Positions 23,751 through 35,504 of a DNA stretch of 35,504 nt are shown here, one piece after another. Made by a program: the position numbers and the translations under genes. The notes beneath the pieces are model-generated. The model was not told the DNA's origin. It ran no database searches and saw nothing but the letters and a program-made list of their open reading frames with translations. Origin of the DNA: Candidatus Melainabacteria bacterium. Its GTDB lineage: Bacteria; Cyanobacteriota; Vampirovibrionia; Vampirovibrionales; Vampirovibrionaceae. Location: assembly GCA_902168245.1 (NCBI GenBank), contig CABHPA010000036.1, positions 1-35,504 on the forward strand. Reading direction: 5' to 3'. How positions within the stretch are numbered: position 1 is the first letter of the stretch; every line of letters starts with the position of its first letter.

Positions 23751-24208
23751 GGGGCAATGCTTCTCCTGCTAAAACTGCATGCGCGAAAGTTAAGAAGTAA
23801 GAGGTCTTTAGGGGAAGTATTCCTTATATGCCCCTTGACCGCATCCGCTAATCGGTTGATCCTTCGTGGGCGCGCCGCCTGACTGAAGGCGTGTAGAGTC
23901 AACGATAATGGGCCTGAGAGACGTATGGGCTCGCCGTTGGGTTTGCAAGACCCGCCGGTTGACATGGCTGGGCGCTCTTGGCACAATACCCTCAGTTTCT
24001 ACCTGTTCTCTTACGTGAACGTGCAGGTTGAGCTGCCTCATTCAAGCCATCGGCATTAACCTTGACGTTAACGTTATGGTGGGTTATCCTGAAGGTACGG
24101 CGAGCGCATATTCTTCTTTAACTATTATTCTCAATCCGGGTAGCGTTCGTTCTGGTATTTGTCATCAACTGAATGGCCTTTCGGCCAAATTTGAAGAGGT
24201 TCTGCCTT
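23751..24208. other. Gap upstream of the MerR-type regulator
   Basis: No supported gene. A 77-codon minus-strand frame (23808-24041) is open but has no ribosome binding site and no recognised motif. The stretch holds the promoter-like element at 24062-24090 for the regulator, leaving a leader of roughly 110 nt, and a GGGT/ACCC hairpin around 23938. Confidence 0.4.
24062..24090 (+). promoter_or_regulatory. Promoter of the MerR-type regulator
   Basis: TTGACG (24062-24067) and TATCCT (24085-24090) are separated by 17 bp, a good housekeeping-type promoter upstream of the regulator gene. Confidence 0.5.
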
Positions 24209-24727
24209 GTGTCCAGCCATCAGCCGCTGAACAGCCTGAATAACAGCAACCTGCCGGAATGTGCCCATGCGAATGAGGATGGCGGCGAATACCTGACCAT
24301 TGGCGCGCTGGCCAAGCTTTGCGGCGTAACCGTCAGGACGCTCCGGTATTACGAGGAAATGGACCTGATTGGCCCTGTCAAGCGCTCCGCTGGCCAGTAC
24401 CGGCTGTATAACAAGCATTCCCTCAAGCGGGTGAACGCGATTTTGGCCCTGCAAGGGCTGAACTTCTCTCTGGATGAGATCCTGGCGGTGCTGGGGCCGT
24501 ATTCCAAGAGCCGCACCTATACCAAGGAAGAGCAAATCGCCCAGACCCGGCAATCGCTCAGCCAGCAGAAAGAGTTTATCAGTGAAAAAATCAACCAGCT
24601 CAACACGCTCAACCAGGATATTGAAAGCCGCCTGAAATTGCTGGACGCTGTTTGCAACCCTTGCCAGGAGCATCATCCCCAGGTCTGTTGTCCGGATACC
24701 TGTTCTTACATTGAGGTACACCATTAG
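24209..24727 (+). CDS. MerR-family regulator with C-terminal cysteine cluster
   Basis: The N-terminal helix-turn-helix is clear: YLTIGALAKLCGVTVRTLRYYEEMDLI then GPVKRSAGQYRLYNKHSLKRV, followed by the long dimerisation helix (QTRQSLSQQKEFISEKINQL). The C-terminal tail carries five Cys in CNPCQEHHPQVCCPDTC (C149, C152, C160, C161, C165). This is reminiscent of SoxR, which binds a [2Fe-2S] cluster by CxxCxxCx5C, although the spacing differs. Its place directly before the suf genes suggests an Fe-S- or redox-responsive controller, in the role that SufR or IscR plays elsewhere. The GTG at 24209 follows GAAGAGG; an ATG at 24173 would add 12 residues. Confidence 0.85.
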   Translation: MSSHQPLNSLNNSNLPECAHANEDGGEYLTIGALAKLCGVTVRTLRYYEEMDLIGPVKRSAGQYRLYNKHSLKRVNAILALQGLNFSLDEILAVLGPYSKSRTYTKEEQIAQTRQSLSQQKEFISEKINQLNTLNQDIESRLKLLDAVCNPCQEHHPQVCCPDTCSYIEVHH

Positions 24728-24790
24728 CGTGTCGCCTCTTGCCTGTTCTCTGTTTTGTAAGGCCAAACCCTCACCAGGAAAGCTTAACCG

Positions 24791-24925
24791 ATGAAACCGC
24801 CCTCTGAAAACTTGAAACGCGAAACCGGCCTGTCCGGCGCCTCTATCTCTCCTTCTATCCTGAACAATCTTACAGTCTGTTCGGCGTTTAGTTCCTTAAA
24901 CCCGCATCGGAGACAGTCGGCATGA
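24791..24925 (+). CDS. Possible 44-codon leader ORF coupled to sufB
   Basis: An ORF starting with the ATG at 24791 has a fair ribosome binding site (AGGAAAG, 8 bp upstream) and ends with TGA overlapping the sufB ATG as ATGA (24922-24925). The product ([19 protein letters not shown] and onward) has one Cys, no hydrophobic segment and no recognised family. The overlap would let its translation set that of sufB. It may equally be a chance frame, since composition offers little support. Confidence 0.4.
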   Translation: MKPPSENLKRETGLSGASISPSILNNLTVCSAFSSLNPHRRQSA

Positions 24926-26361
24926 AAAGTCTTGAATCCTTGACCAACCAGGAATACAAATACGGTTTCCGCACGGAAATCGAGGCCGATATTATTCCAA
25001 AAGGGTTGTCGGAAGACACGATTCGGATTATTTCCGCCAAAAAGAACGAACCGGCGTGGATGCTGGACTTTCGCCTGAATGCGTACCGGTACTGGCTCAA
25101 AATGGAAGAGCCGGACTGGGCGCATTTGCGTTTCCCCAAAATAGATTACCAGGACATTATTTATTACTCTGCGCCCAAACAGGCCAAACCCAAGCTGCAA
25201 AGCCTGGATGAAGTCGATCCGGAGCTGTTGAGAACCTTCGATAAGCTGGGTCTGCCTTTGTCTGAACAGAAACGGCTGGCCGGGGTTGCTGTGGATGCAG
25301 TGTTCGATAGCGTTTCAGTGGCCACCACCTTTAAAAAAGACCTGCTGAAGCACGGCGTGGTGTTTTGCTCCATTTCCGAAGCCATGCACGATTACCCGGA
25401 CTTGCTGCGTCAGTACATGGGCAGCGTGGTTCCGGTGACGGACAACTACTTTGCGGCGCTCAACTCCGCCGTGTTCACGGATGGCTCGTTTGTGTACATT
25501 CCCAAGGGCGTTAAATGCCCGATGGAACTGTCCACCTACTTCCGTATCAACACCGAAGGCTCCGGCCAGTTTGAGCGGACGATTATTATTGCCGATGACG
25601 GCAGCCAGGTGAGCTACCTGGAAGGCTGCACCGCGCCCCAGTTCGATACCAACCAGCTCCATGCGGCGGTGGTGGAACTGCATGCAGCCAAAAACGCCAC
25701 TATTAAGTATTCCACCGTGCAGAACTGGTTTGCGGGCGATCCCAAGACCGGAAAGGGCGGTATCTATAACTTTGTGACCAAGCGGGGCCGCTGCGCCGGG
25801 GAAAACGCCAAGATTTCATGGACGCAGGTGGAAACAGGTTCGGCCATTACCTGGAAATACCCCAGTTGCATTCTGGAAGGCGATAATTCCGTGGGCGAAT
25901 TCTACTCCGTGGCGCTGACCAACCATTTGCAACAGGCCGATACCGGCACCAAGATGATCCATATCGGCAAAAACACCAAAAGTACTATTATTTCCAAGGG
26001 TATTTCCGCTGGAAAGTCCAGCAATTCCTACCGGGGGCTGGTTTCCGTCAAAAAATCCGCCGAAGGCGCCCGGAACTTCACCCAGTGCGACTCCATGCTG
26101 ATTGGCGGCCAGTGTCAGGCCAACACCTTCCCCTATGTGGACGTGGCCAATCCTTCTGCCCAGATTGAGCATGAGGCGTCCACCTCTAAAATCAGCGAAG
26201 AGCAACTGTTCTACTTCCACCAGCGTGGCATTGGCACCGAAGAGGCCGTGTCCGCCATTATCAACGGCTTTTGTAAAGACGTTTTTCGGGAACTGCCCGG
26301 TGAATTTGCCGTGGAAGCCACCCGGCTGCTTGGCCTGAAGCTGGAGAACAGCGTTGGCTAG
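24922..26361 (+). CDS. sufB: Fe-S cluster assembly scaffold protein SufB
   Basis: SufB, with SufC and SufD, forms the SufBC2D scaffold on which Fe-S clusters are built. The 479-aa length and conserved blocks are standard: the N-terminal [38 protein letters not shown], then the parallel beta-helix core with EGCTAPQFD and SYLEG, and the C-terminal [23 protein letters not shown]. The Cys in [11 protein letters not shown] are at the conserved positions near the proposed sulfur-transfer and cluster site. The ATG at 24922 follows GGAGA. First structural gene of sufBCDSU. Confidence 0.97.
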   Translation: MKSLESLTNQEYKYGFRTEIEADIIPKGLSEDTIRIISAKKNEPAWMLDFRLNAYRYWLKMEEPDWAHLRFPKIDYQDIIYYSAPKQAKPKLQSLDEVDPELLRTFDKLGLPLSEQKRLAGVAVDAVFDSVSVATTFKKDLLKHGVVFCSISEAMHDYPDLLRQYMGSVVPVTDNYFAALNSAVFTDGSFVYIPKGVKCPMELSTYFRINTEGSGQFERTIIIADDGSQVSYLEGCTAPQFDTNQLHAAVVELHAAKNATIKYSTVQNWFAGDPKTGKGGIYNFVTKRGRCAGENAKISWTQVETGSAITWKYPSCILEGDNSVGEFYSVALTNHLQQADTGTKMIHIGKNTKSTIISKGISAGKSSNSYRGLVSVKKSAEGARNFTQCDSMLIGGQCQANTFPYVDVANPSAQIEHEASTSKISEEQLFYFHQRGIGTEEAVSAIINGFCKDVFRELPGEFAVEATRLLGLKLENSVG

Positions 26362-26405
26362 CCTGTAACCCAAGAACTGAAACCATCGAATGGAGTACAC
26401 CCACC

Positions 26406-27191
<786 letters not shown>

Positions 27192-27195
27192 GTCG

Positions 27196-28563
27196 ATGAT
27201 TGCCGCTGTGCAGCCGCCACAGGCCACCCAAACGCCCTACGAGCAAACTTTCCGCAAGCGCCTGCAAGCCCTGTTGCCGGATAGCCCGGACTGGTTGCAG
27301 GATCTTCGGCTGCGGGCCTTGTCCCGCTTTGATGCGCTGGGCTTCCCCACCCGCCGACTGGAAGCCTGGAAGTATATCAACATTCGCCCGCTGCTCAGCC
27401 AGTCGTTTCACCCGCATGCCGATGTGGCCACCGTTTCACTGGATGATTTGCGCCCGCATTGCCTGTCGCACGGCGAAGAAGATGCGATTCGGCTGGTGTT
27501 TGTCAATGGCCGTTACAGCGGCTCATTGTCCTCTCAGTCGGATTTGGCCGATGGGCTTGTGGTTGGTAGCCTAAAGACGGCTTTTGAAACTCACCCTGAT
27601 TTGCTGCAAGAGCATTTGTCCCCGGAATTGGCGCAAGAACCGGACGCGTTTGCGGCCTTGAACACGGCTTTGTTTGAAGATGGCGCGTTTGTTTACCTGC
27701 CGGATCAGGCAGAAATCAAGTCATTGGTGCAAATCCTGTTTGTGACCACGCCTAATTCCGAGCCTCGGGCAGCTTCCTTGCGAAACCTGTTTGTAATTGG
27801 CTCCCAGGCCAAGGTGACTTGCGCCGTTGAGTACCTGGGACTGGGCGATGCGCCATATTTCAACAACTCGGTGCAGGAATTCGTGATGGCCGAAGGCGCG
27901 CAAGCGGAATGCACGGTGATTTTCAATGAAAGCGCGCAGGGTTGGCACCTGTCGGCCGCTAGAGGGACTTTACAAGCGGGCTCCCGCTTAAATCTGAACA
28001 CCGTAACTCTGGGCGGTCGGACTGCCCGGCATACCATTAGCGGTCTGCTGAAAGGCGAGCATGCGGAGCTGAACCTGAACGGGCTGGACGTGCTTTGCGA
28101 TCAGACCGAGATGTATCATCACACCGTCACTGAGCATTGGGTGCCGGATTGCGTGAGCAATCAGTATTACAAGGGCATTCTAGATGACGAGAGCAAGTCC
28201 GAGTTCAACGGGATGGTGTTCGTGGCCGAAGGGGCCAACGGAACCGATTCCCGGCAGTTGAACAAGAACCTGCTGCTTTCCGAAAACGCGCGGGTATGGA
28301 CGCGCCCCCAGCTCCAGATTAACGCTGATGACGTGAAGTGCGCGCACGGGGCCACTGTGGGGCAGCTTGAGAAAGAGCAGTTGTTCTATCTGGCCAGTCG
28401 CGGGCTGGATCGGGAACTGGCGCAGGGCTTGCTGACTTACGGCTTTGCCGAGGAGATTATCCAGCGGATTGCTAGTCCACAGGTACGCCGCTACCTGGAT
28501 GCCCAGGTGCTGAATAATCTGCATCGTACGGATGCTGCCGTAAAGCGACAGTTAGGAGTTTAG
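27196..28563 (+). CDS. sufD: Fe-S cluster assembly protein SufD
   Basis: SufD is the SufB paralogue that pairs with it in the SufBC2D complex. The 455-aa sequence shows the typical N-terminal helical part with GFPTRRLEAWKYINIRPLL, a beta-helix core, and the C-terminal CAHGATVGQLEKEQLFYLASRGLD, with the conserved His at the proposed cluster site. It lies 4 bp past sufC with an AAGGGG ribosome binding site inside the end of sufC, so translational coupling is likely. Confidence 0.96.
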   Translation: MIAAVQPPQATQTPYEQTFRKRLQALLPDSPDWLQDLRLRALSRFDALGFPTRRLEAWKYINIRPLLSQSFHPHADVATVSLDDLRPHCLSHGEEDAIRLVFVNGRYSGSLSSQSDLADGLVVGSLKTAFETHPDLLQEHLSPELAQEPDAFAALNTALFEDGAFVYLPDQAEIKSLVQILFVTTPNSEPRAASLRNLFVIGSQAKVTCAVEYLGLGDAPYFNNSVQEFVMAEGAQAECTVIFNESAQGWHLSAARGTLQAGSRLNLNTVTLGGRTARHTISGLLKGEHAELNLNGLDVLCDQTEMYHHTVTEHWVPDCVSNQYYKGILDDESKSEFNGMVFVAEGANGTDSRQLNKNLLLSENARVWTRPQLQINADDVKCAHGATVGQLEKEQLFYLASRGLDRELAQGLLTYGFAEEIIQRIASPQVRRYLDAQVLNNLHRTDAAVKRQLGV

Positions 28564-28566
28564 GAA

Positions 28567-29829
28567 ATGAGCCAGCCAGTTCTGGAAGAAACCAGAAACC
28601 TTTCCCTCAGCGCCGATGAAGTGCTGAAACTGCGGGCTGATTTCCCGGTGCTGCGCCAGCAAGTGTACGGCAAGCCCCTGGTTTACCTGGATAACGCGGC
28701 CACTACCCAGAAACCGCAGGTGGTGATTGATCGAATCACGGATTATTACAGCCACGAGAACGGCACGGTGCGTCGCGGGGTGTATAAGCTCAGTGAACAG
28801 TCCACGCTGGCCTTTGATGAGTCCCGGCGCAAGGTGGCCCGGCTGCTTAACGCCCCCTCCGCTGCCGAGGTGATTTTTACCCGAGGTACCACCGAGGCGA
28901 TCAACCTGGTGGCGTCCAGTTACGGCCGGGCGTTTATCGGCGCGGGCGACGAGATTATTGTTTCCGCCATTGAGCATCACGCCAATATTGTGCCTTGGCA
29001 GCAGTTGTGCCTGGAAAAAGGTGCGATTCTCAAAGTGATTCCCGTCAACGATGACGGCGAATTGATTCAGGATGCCTATGAGGCGCTGCTTTCCGAACGG
29101 ACGAGGCTGGTGGCGATCGGCCATGTCTCTAATGCACTAGGGACTATCAATCCGGTTAAGGCGATGATTGAAAAAGCCCATGCCGTCGGGGCGGTGGTGC
29201 TGGTGGACGGCGCGCAATCCACGCCGCATATGCAGGTGGATGTGCAGGAACTGGATTGCGACTTTTTCGCTTTCTCTGGCCATAAACTGTATGGTCCCAC
29301 CGGAATTGGCGTACTCTACGGCAAAATGAAGCAGTTGGAAGCCATGCCGCCCTACCAATGCGGCGGGGACATGATTCATTCGGTCAGCTTTGAAAAGACG
29401 GTTTTTGCCAAGCCTCCCGCCAAGTTTGAGGCTGGAACCCCGGCTATTGCGGAAGTGATTGCCTTGGGCAGCGCCATTGATTACCTGCAAGCCATTGGGC
29501 TGGGGCGGATTGGCGCTTATGAACACGAATTGCTTCAGTACGCCACCGAGCGTATTTCTGAAATCCCCGAAGTGCGCCTGATAGGCACCGCCAATGAGAA
29601 GGCTGGCATCCTGTCGTTTACCATTAAAGGCGCACATCCGCACGATATCGGCACCATCCTTGACCGGGAAGGCATTGCGGTTCGAGCAGGCCACCATTGC
29701 GCCCAGCCGGTGATGGAACGTTTCCATGTGCCAGCCACGGCCCGCGCCTCGTTCTCGTTTTACAACACCAGAGAGGATGTTGACGCCCTGATTCGGGCCA
29801 TCCACGTGGTGATTCAGCTTTTCAGCTAA
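28567..29829 (+). CDS. sufS: Cysteine desulfurase SufS (group II)
   Basis: This PLP enzyme removes sulfur from L-cysteine as a persulfide for Fe-S assembly. The PLP-binding Lys is K240 in SGHKLYGPTG. The persulfide-carrying Cys is C378 in RAGHHCAQP, a short, structured loop typical of group II (SufS) rather than IscS. HHANIVPW and LDNAATTQKP are further hallmarks. Length (420 aa) is normal. It starts 3 bp after sufD, behind a TAGGAG. SufS needs a sulfur acceptor, here SufU, encoded next; no SufE is seen in the window. Confidence 0.97.
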   Translation: MSQPVLEETRNLSLSADEVLKLRADFPVLRQQVYGKPLVYLDNAATTQKPQVVIDRITDYYSHENGTVRRGVYKLSEQSTLAFDESRRKVARLLNAPSAAEVIFTRGTTEAINLVASSYGRAFIGAGDEIIVSAIEHHANIVPWQQLCLEKGAILKVIPVNDDGELIQDAYEALLSERTRLVAIGHVSNALGTINPVKAMIEKAHAVGAVVLVDGAQSTPHMQVDVQELDCDFFAFSGHKLYGPTGIGVLYGKMKQLEAMPPYQCGGDMIHSVSFEKTVFAKPPAKFEAGTPAIAEVIALGSAIDYLQAIGLGRIGAYEHELLQYATERISEIPEVRLIGTANEKAGILSFTIKGAHPHDIGTILDREGIAVRAGHHCAQPVMERFHVPATARASFSFYNTREDVDALIRAIHVVIQLFS

Positions 29830-29857
29830 CAGTATTTTTTAGACGAAAGCCCTGCAA

Positions 29858-30307
29858 ATGTCCGATTACAACGAGCTTTACCAGCAAATCATTCTGGAAC
29901 ACAACAAGAAACCTCGCAATTTCAAGGTGCTGGAATCGGCGAATGCTTATTCTTTGGGCAAAAACCCGCTTTGTGGCGATCAGTTTGCCTTATATGCCAA
30001 GCTGGATGAGCATGACCAGATTGAAGACATCGGCTTTCAGGGGGACGGTTGCGCTATTTCCAAAGCGAGCGCATCGCTGATGACCAACGCGGTCAAGGGA
30101 AAAAGCCGTAAAGAAGCCCTGGAGATGATGGACGAGTTCCAAAAGCTTTTAACCGGCCAGTTGGATGACAGCCAGCCGCACCATTTGGGAAGGCTGACCA
30201 TTTTATCCGGCGTTCGGGAATACCCGGTGCGGGTTAAATGCGCCACGCTCGCCTGGCATACCCTGGCCGCCGCCCTGAAAGGACAGGAAGAAGCGTCGAC
30301 GGAATAG
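29858..30307 (+). CDS. sufU: SufU-type sulfur transfer protein (NifU/IscU fold)
   Basis: SufU accepts persulfide sulfur from SufS through a zinc-bound Cys. The three conserved Cys and the Asp are present: NPLCGD (near residue 39-41), GDGCAISKASASL, and VKCATLAWHTLAAAL. The insertion between the second and third Cys (DEFQKLLTGQLDDSQPHH) is the mark of SufU as opposed to IscU. The 149-aa length agrees. It follows sufS by 28 bp and ends the operon. No nearby Shine-Dalgarno is strong, so coupling to sufS may help. Confidence 0.93.
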   Translation: MSDYNELYQQIILEHNKKPRNFKVLESANAYSLGKNPLCGDQFALYAKLDEHDQIEDIGFQGDGCAISKASASLMTNAVKGKSRKEALEMMDEFQKLLTGQLDDSQPHHLGRLTILSGVREYPVRVKCATLAWHTLAAALKGQEEASTE

Positions 30308-30694
30308 TGTTCTGGAACCCATATAGGGGTGTTTCAAGGCTTTCAGGTTTCCAGGCGTTAAAAGTTTGAATTTTCTAGCACAAGATTTCTTCTGGTTGTT
30401 TTTATACAAACATAAGGGACAGTGAAACAACCAAGCGCTTCAAAAGCCAGGTTTTTTCCGATAAAGCGACACAAAAAGGGACGTAAGGGACTTCAGGTCA
30501 GGGATTGTATAGGGATTGATTTCTGATGGCATTCATTTCAGCATTCGGCAAAAGGGCGTGTTCGCATCCGCTGTGGCTGAATTCAAAAGTTTTAAAGTTT
30601 TAAAAGACACACTTTCGTAACACTCCATACTTCCTCTTCTTCTCTCTCCTCTTCAATCATTGAGAGCCTCAGCTTGCGCTGAGGTTTTTTTTTG
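30308..30694 (+). other. Untranslated stretch from sufU to terminator
   Basis: No coding frame of note. It holds several potential hairpins, the clearest being GGTTGTTT (30394-30401) with AAACAACC (30425-30432). A direct repeat AAAGTTTT/AAAGTTTT lies around 30585-30605, and a pyrimidine-rich tract of about 30 bases (30626-30655) precedes the terminator. It is either a long suf 3' UTR or a separate small RNA. Confidence 0.4.
30667..30693 (+). terminator. Rho-independent terminator after the suf region
   Basis: CCTCAGC (30667-30673), a TTGC loop and GCTGAGG (30678-30684) form a perfect 7-bp GC-rich stem, followed by nine Ts (30685-30693). This is a textbook intrinsic terminator on the plus strand. 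It isolates the suf region from the rRNA operon. Confidence 0.93.
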
Positions 30695-31070
30695 AGAATT
30701 AGCAAAAAGCCATATTTATTAAAATTAAATTGTTGAAAACCAAGCCATTTCTAATACTCAAGTGATTGAGAAGTCTCATTTTGTTATCAGGCGCTATTAT
30801 CGAAAGTTTTTTGAAAATCGGGAACTTCTAAAAACAATGTTTCGTCTGGGTGAGATGGTGAAGAAATATTTTTTCAAACCTCCCAAAAAGAAATAGAAAC
30901 AAAGCGCTTTTTTTGCTGGCTTTTTAAACGTTAAAACCTTTACTGTAAGCGATAATTCCAGTTTTTTTGTCTTTAACTCATCTATTAATAAGCCTTTTTG
31001 GTCTTTAGAGCTTAAAATTTCCTGCTTTTAAAGCATTTTGCTGAGCTTGAAAAAAGATCGAAAAAAAGGC

Positions 31071-31101
31071 TTGCAATCCGAAAATTCCGAGATACTATAA
31101 T
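31071..31101 (+). promoter_or_regulatory. rRNA promoter, first of several
   Basis: TTGCAA (31071-31076) and a perfect TATAAT (31096-31101) lie 19 bp apart; using TACTAT (31093-31098) as the -10 gives 16 bp. The stretch upstream (30700-31060) is very A/T-rich with A and T tracts, as in rRNA UP elements. Confidence 0.55.
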
Positions 31102-31216
31102 TTCACGAAGCGCAGTTGAGGCGCACGTTTCAAACACCTCACTCCCCCAACAATCCCTCTACACCTAGTAAAGCAGATTGCTAAAAGAGAAAAGATTGAG
31201 AAACGTAACTTCCCGG

Positions 31217-31399
31217 TTGACAGAGAAATCTGGTTCGAACTAGGATAAGTGCCTCCCTCGCAAGTCGCAAGGCTCCGTTAAAACAAGAGAGTTGACAAGC
31301 TCGATTGAAGCGGTAAGCTGAGAGGCCCAAGAGAAGCGTTAAGTCCCTCGAAGCCCCAGTTAAAAAGAGAGTTGACAAGCTCGATTGAGACGATAAGCT
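31217..31399 (+). promoter_or_regulatory. Three TTGACA elements in the rRNA leader, two in a tandem repeat
   Basis: TTGACA occurs at 31217, 31292 and 31372. The second and third are in an imperfect tandem repeat (about 80 bp period) sharing AGAGAGTTGACAAGCTCGAT and a following TAAGCT, 16 bp after TTGACA (31314 and 31394). The first has TAGGAT at an 18-bp spacing (31241). They may be serial rRNA promoters or RNA repeats in the leader. Confidence 0.5.
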
Positions 31400-31431
31400 A
31401 GAGGACCGAGCGAAACACTCGAATCCCCCTC

Positions 31432-31451
31432 GTACCTTGAAAACTGAATAG
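31432..31451 (+). promoter_or_regulatory. boxA-like element in the 16S leader
   Basis: GTACCTTGAAAACTGAATAG recurs with two mismatches in the 16S-23S spacer at 33273-33292. A similar sequence is known as boxA in cyanobacterial rRNA spacers; Nus-factor antitermination of the rRNA operon is the likely role. Confidence 0.55.
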
Positions 31452-31574
31452 TCGGAACATTAAAAAAGACTCCGTTCAAATCTAAAAACGAGAGCCAATC
31501 AAACAGGAATAATCCTGAAGAATTTTGAGTCTGTAAGGACTCACGTGAGGCGCAAGCTTCATTTGAAAGATTCT

Positions 31575-33091
<1,517 letters not shown>

Positions 33092-33399
33092 CTAAGGAGA
33101 GTCTGGATGACCAATTAGTTGTCATCCGTACTCCTAGGTCGACGTCATCTGTATCGGTTTCCGATGCAGTGTAGCAAACAGTTTTCAAGGCTAACGTTTA
33201 ATCTGTTTGTCAAAGGCGCATTTGCAACGTGAGTCGTTCCGCTATTCAGTCTTCAGGGTTAGCGCCCTGATTGTACCTTGACAACTGCATAGATCAAATT
33301 GAATCTCTAAAATATAAAGATTCTGTTTGCGTAATCTATTTCAATCGAGAAACAATCGATCATAAAGGATTACTCGCAAAATGGATGAATCAATGTTTT
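33092..33399 (+). other. 16S-23S spacer without tRNA genes
   Basis: About 308 bp. It contains a GGATGAC/GTCATCC hairpin (33105-33127) extended by partly complementary CTAAGGAG and CTCCTAGG, an ATCGG/CCGAT hairpin around 33152-33166, and the boxA-like element at 33273-33292. No tRNA-Ile or tRNA-Ala sequence is present, unlike many rRNA operons. Confidence 0.8.
33273..33292 (+). promoter_or_regulatory. boxA-like element in the 16S-23S spacer
   Basis: GTACCTTGACAACTGCATAG matches the 16S-leader copy at 18 of 20 positions. It lies about 108 bp before the 23S start and probably serves antitermination or processing. Confidence 0.55.

Positions 33400-35504
<2,105 letters not shown>

Noticed and set aside
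23808-24041. 77-codon minus-strand frame
   Set aside because: Open but without a ribosome binding site or a known family; kept only as a remote possibility.

Overview
The window reads as one end of an assembled contig from a non-photosynthetic relative of the Cyanobacteria, with Vampirovibrionia/Melainabacteria as the most likely group. This rests on the general look of the 16S gene, a cyanobacterial-style boxA-like element (CCTTGAxAACTG) in the rRNA leader and spacer, a GFTLAELL-type prepilin, a Maf-type flagellin glycosyltransferase and the complete suf operon. No photosynthesis genes are visible. The taxonomic call is inference and needs a 16S search. The first 45 bases are not biological: they are Illumina Nextera adapter, including an i5 index.

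Layout. 46-5321: a GH35 beta-galactosidase cut off by the contig end, divergent from an OppA-like peptide-binding lipoprotein, then a six-helix membrane protein and an unrecognised 201-aa protein. 5815-8187: lysine 2,3-aminomutase (kamA) behind a long, highly folded leader, then two tandem DUF5069 paralogues. 8403-9447: a divergent HxlR regulator whose promoter carries three TTACT/AGTAA-type palindromes, then an AT-richer hypothetical gene. 9447-15424: a Cof-type HAD phosphatase with ispF, a hypothetical, lgt, a YkgJ-type cysteine-cluster protein, a convergent small gene split by a -1 frameshift at a U UUU UUG heptamer, and a membrane-anchored HExxH protein. 15565-20325: the Maf/DUF115 protein, two small genes, an orphan CHASE3-type histidine kinase and a prepilin-like protein. 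20673-23294: tRNA-Leu(CAA), an O-methyltransferase-type protein, prfA and rpmE, all on the minus strand. 23490-30307: a small membrane protein, a MerR-type regulator with a C-terminal cysteine cluster, a possible 44-codon leader ORF overlapping the sufB start, and sufB-C-D-S-U. 30308-35504: an untranslated stretch ending in a strong terminator, a repeat-rich rRNA leader with several promoter-like elements, 16S rRNA, a short spacer without tRNA genes, and 23S rRNA running off the window.

How the genes work together. The best-supported functional unit is Fe-S cluster assembly: SufS and SufU mobilise and transfer sulfur, SufBCD is the scaffold/ATPase, and the upstream cysteine-rich MerR protein is a natural candidate sensor. 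A second regulatory unit is the HxlR gene with its operators facing the DUF5069 pair. A third is the kamA leader, whose nested helices and possible anti-Shine-Dalgarno segment resemble a riboswitch but match no class I recognise. The remaining genes are housekeeping (lgt, ispF, prfA, rpmE, tRNA, rRNA) mixed with lineage-specific hypotheticals.
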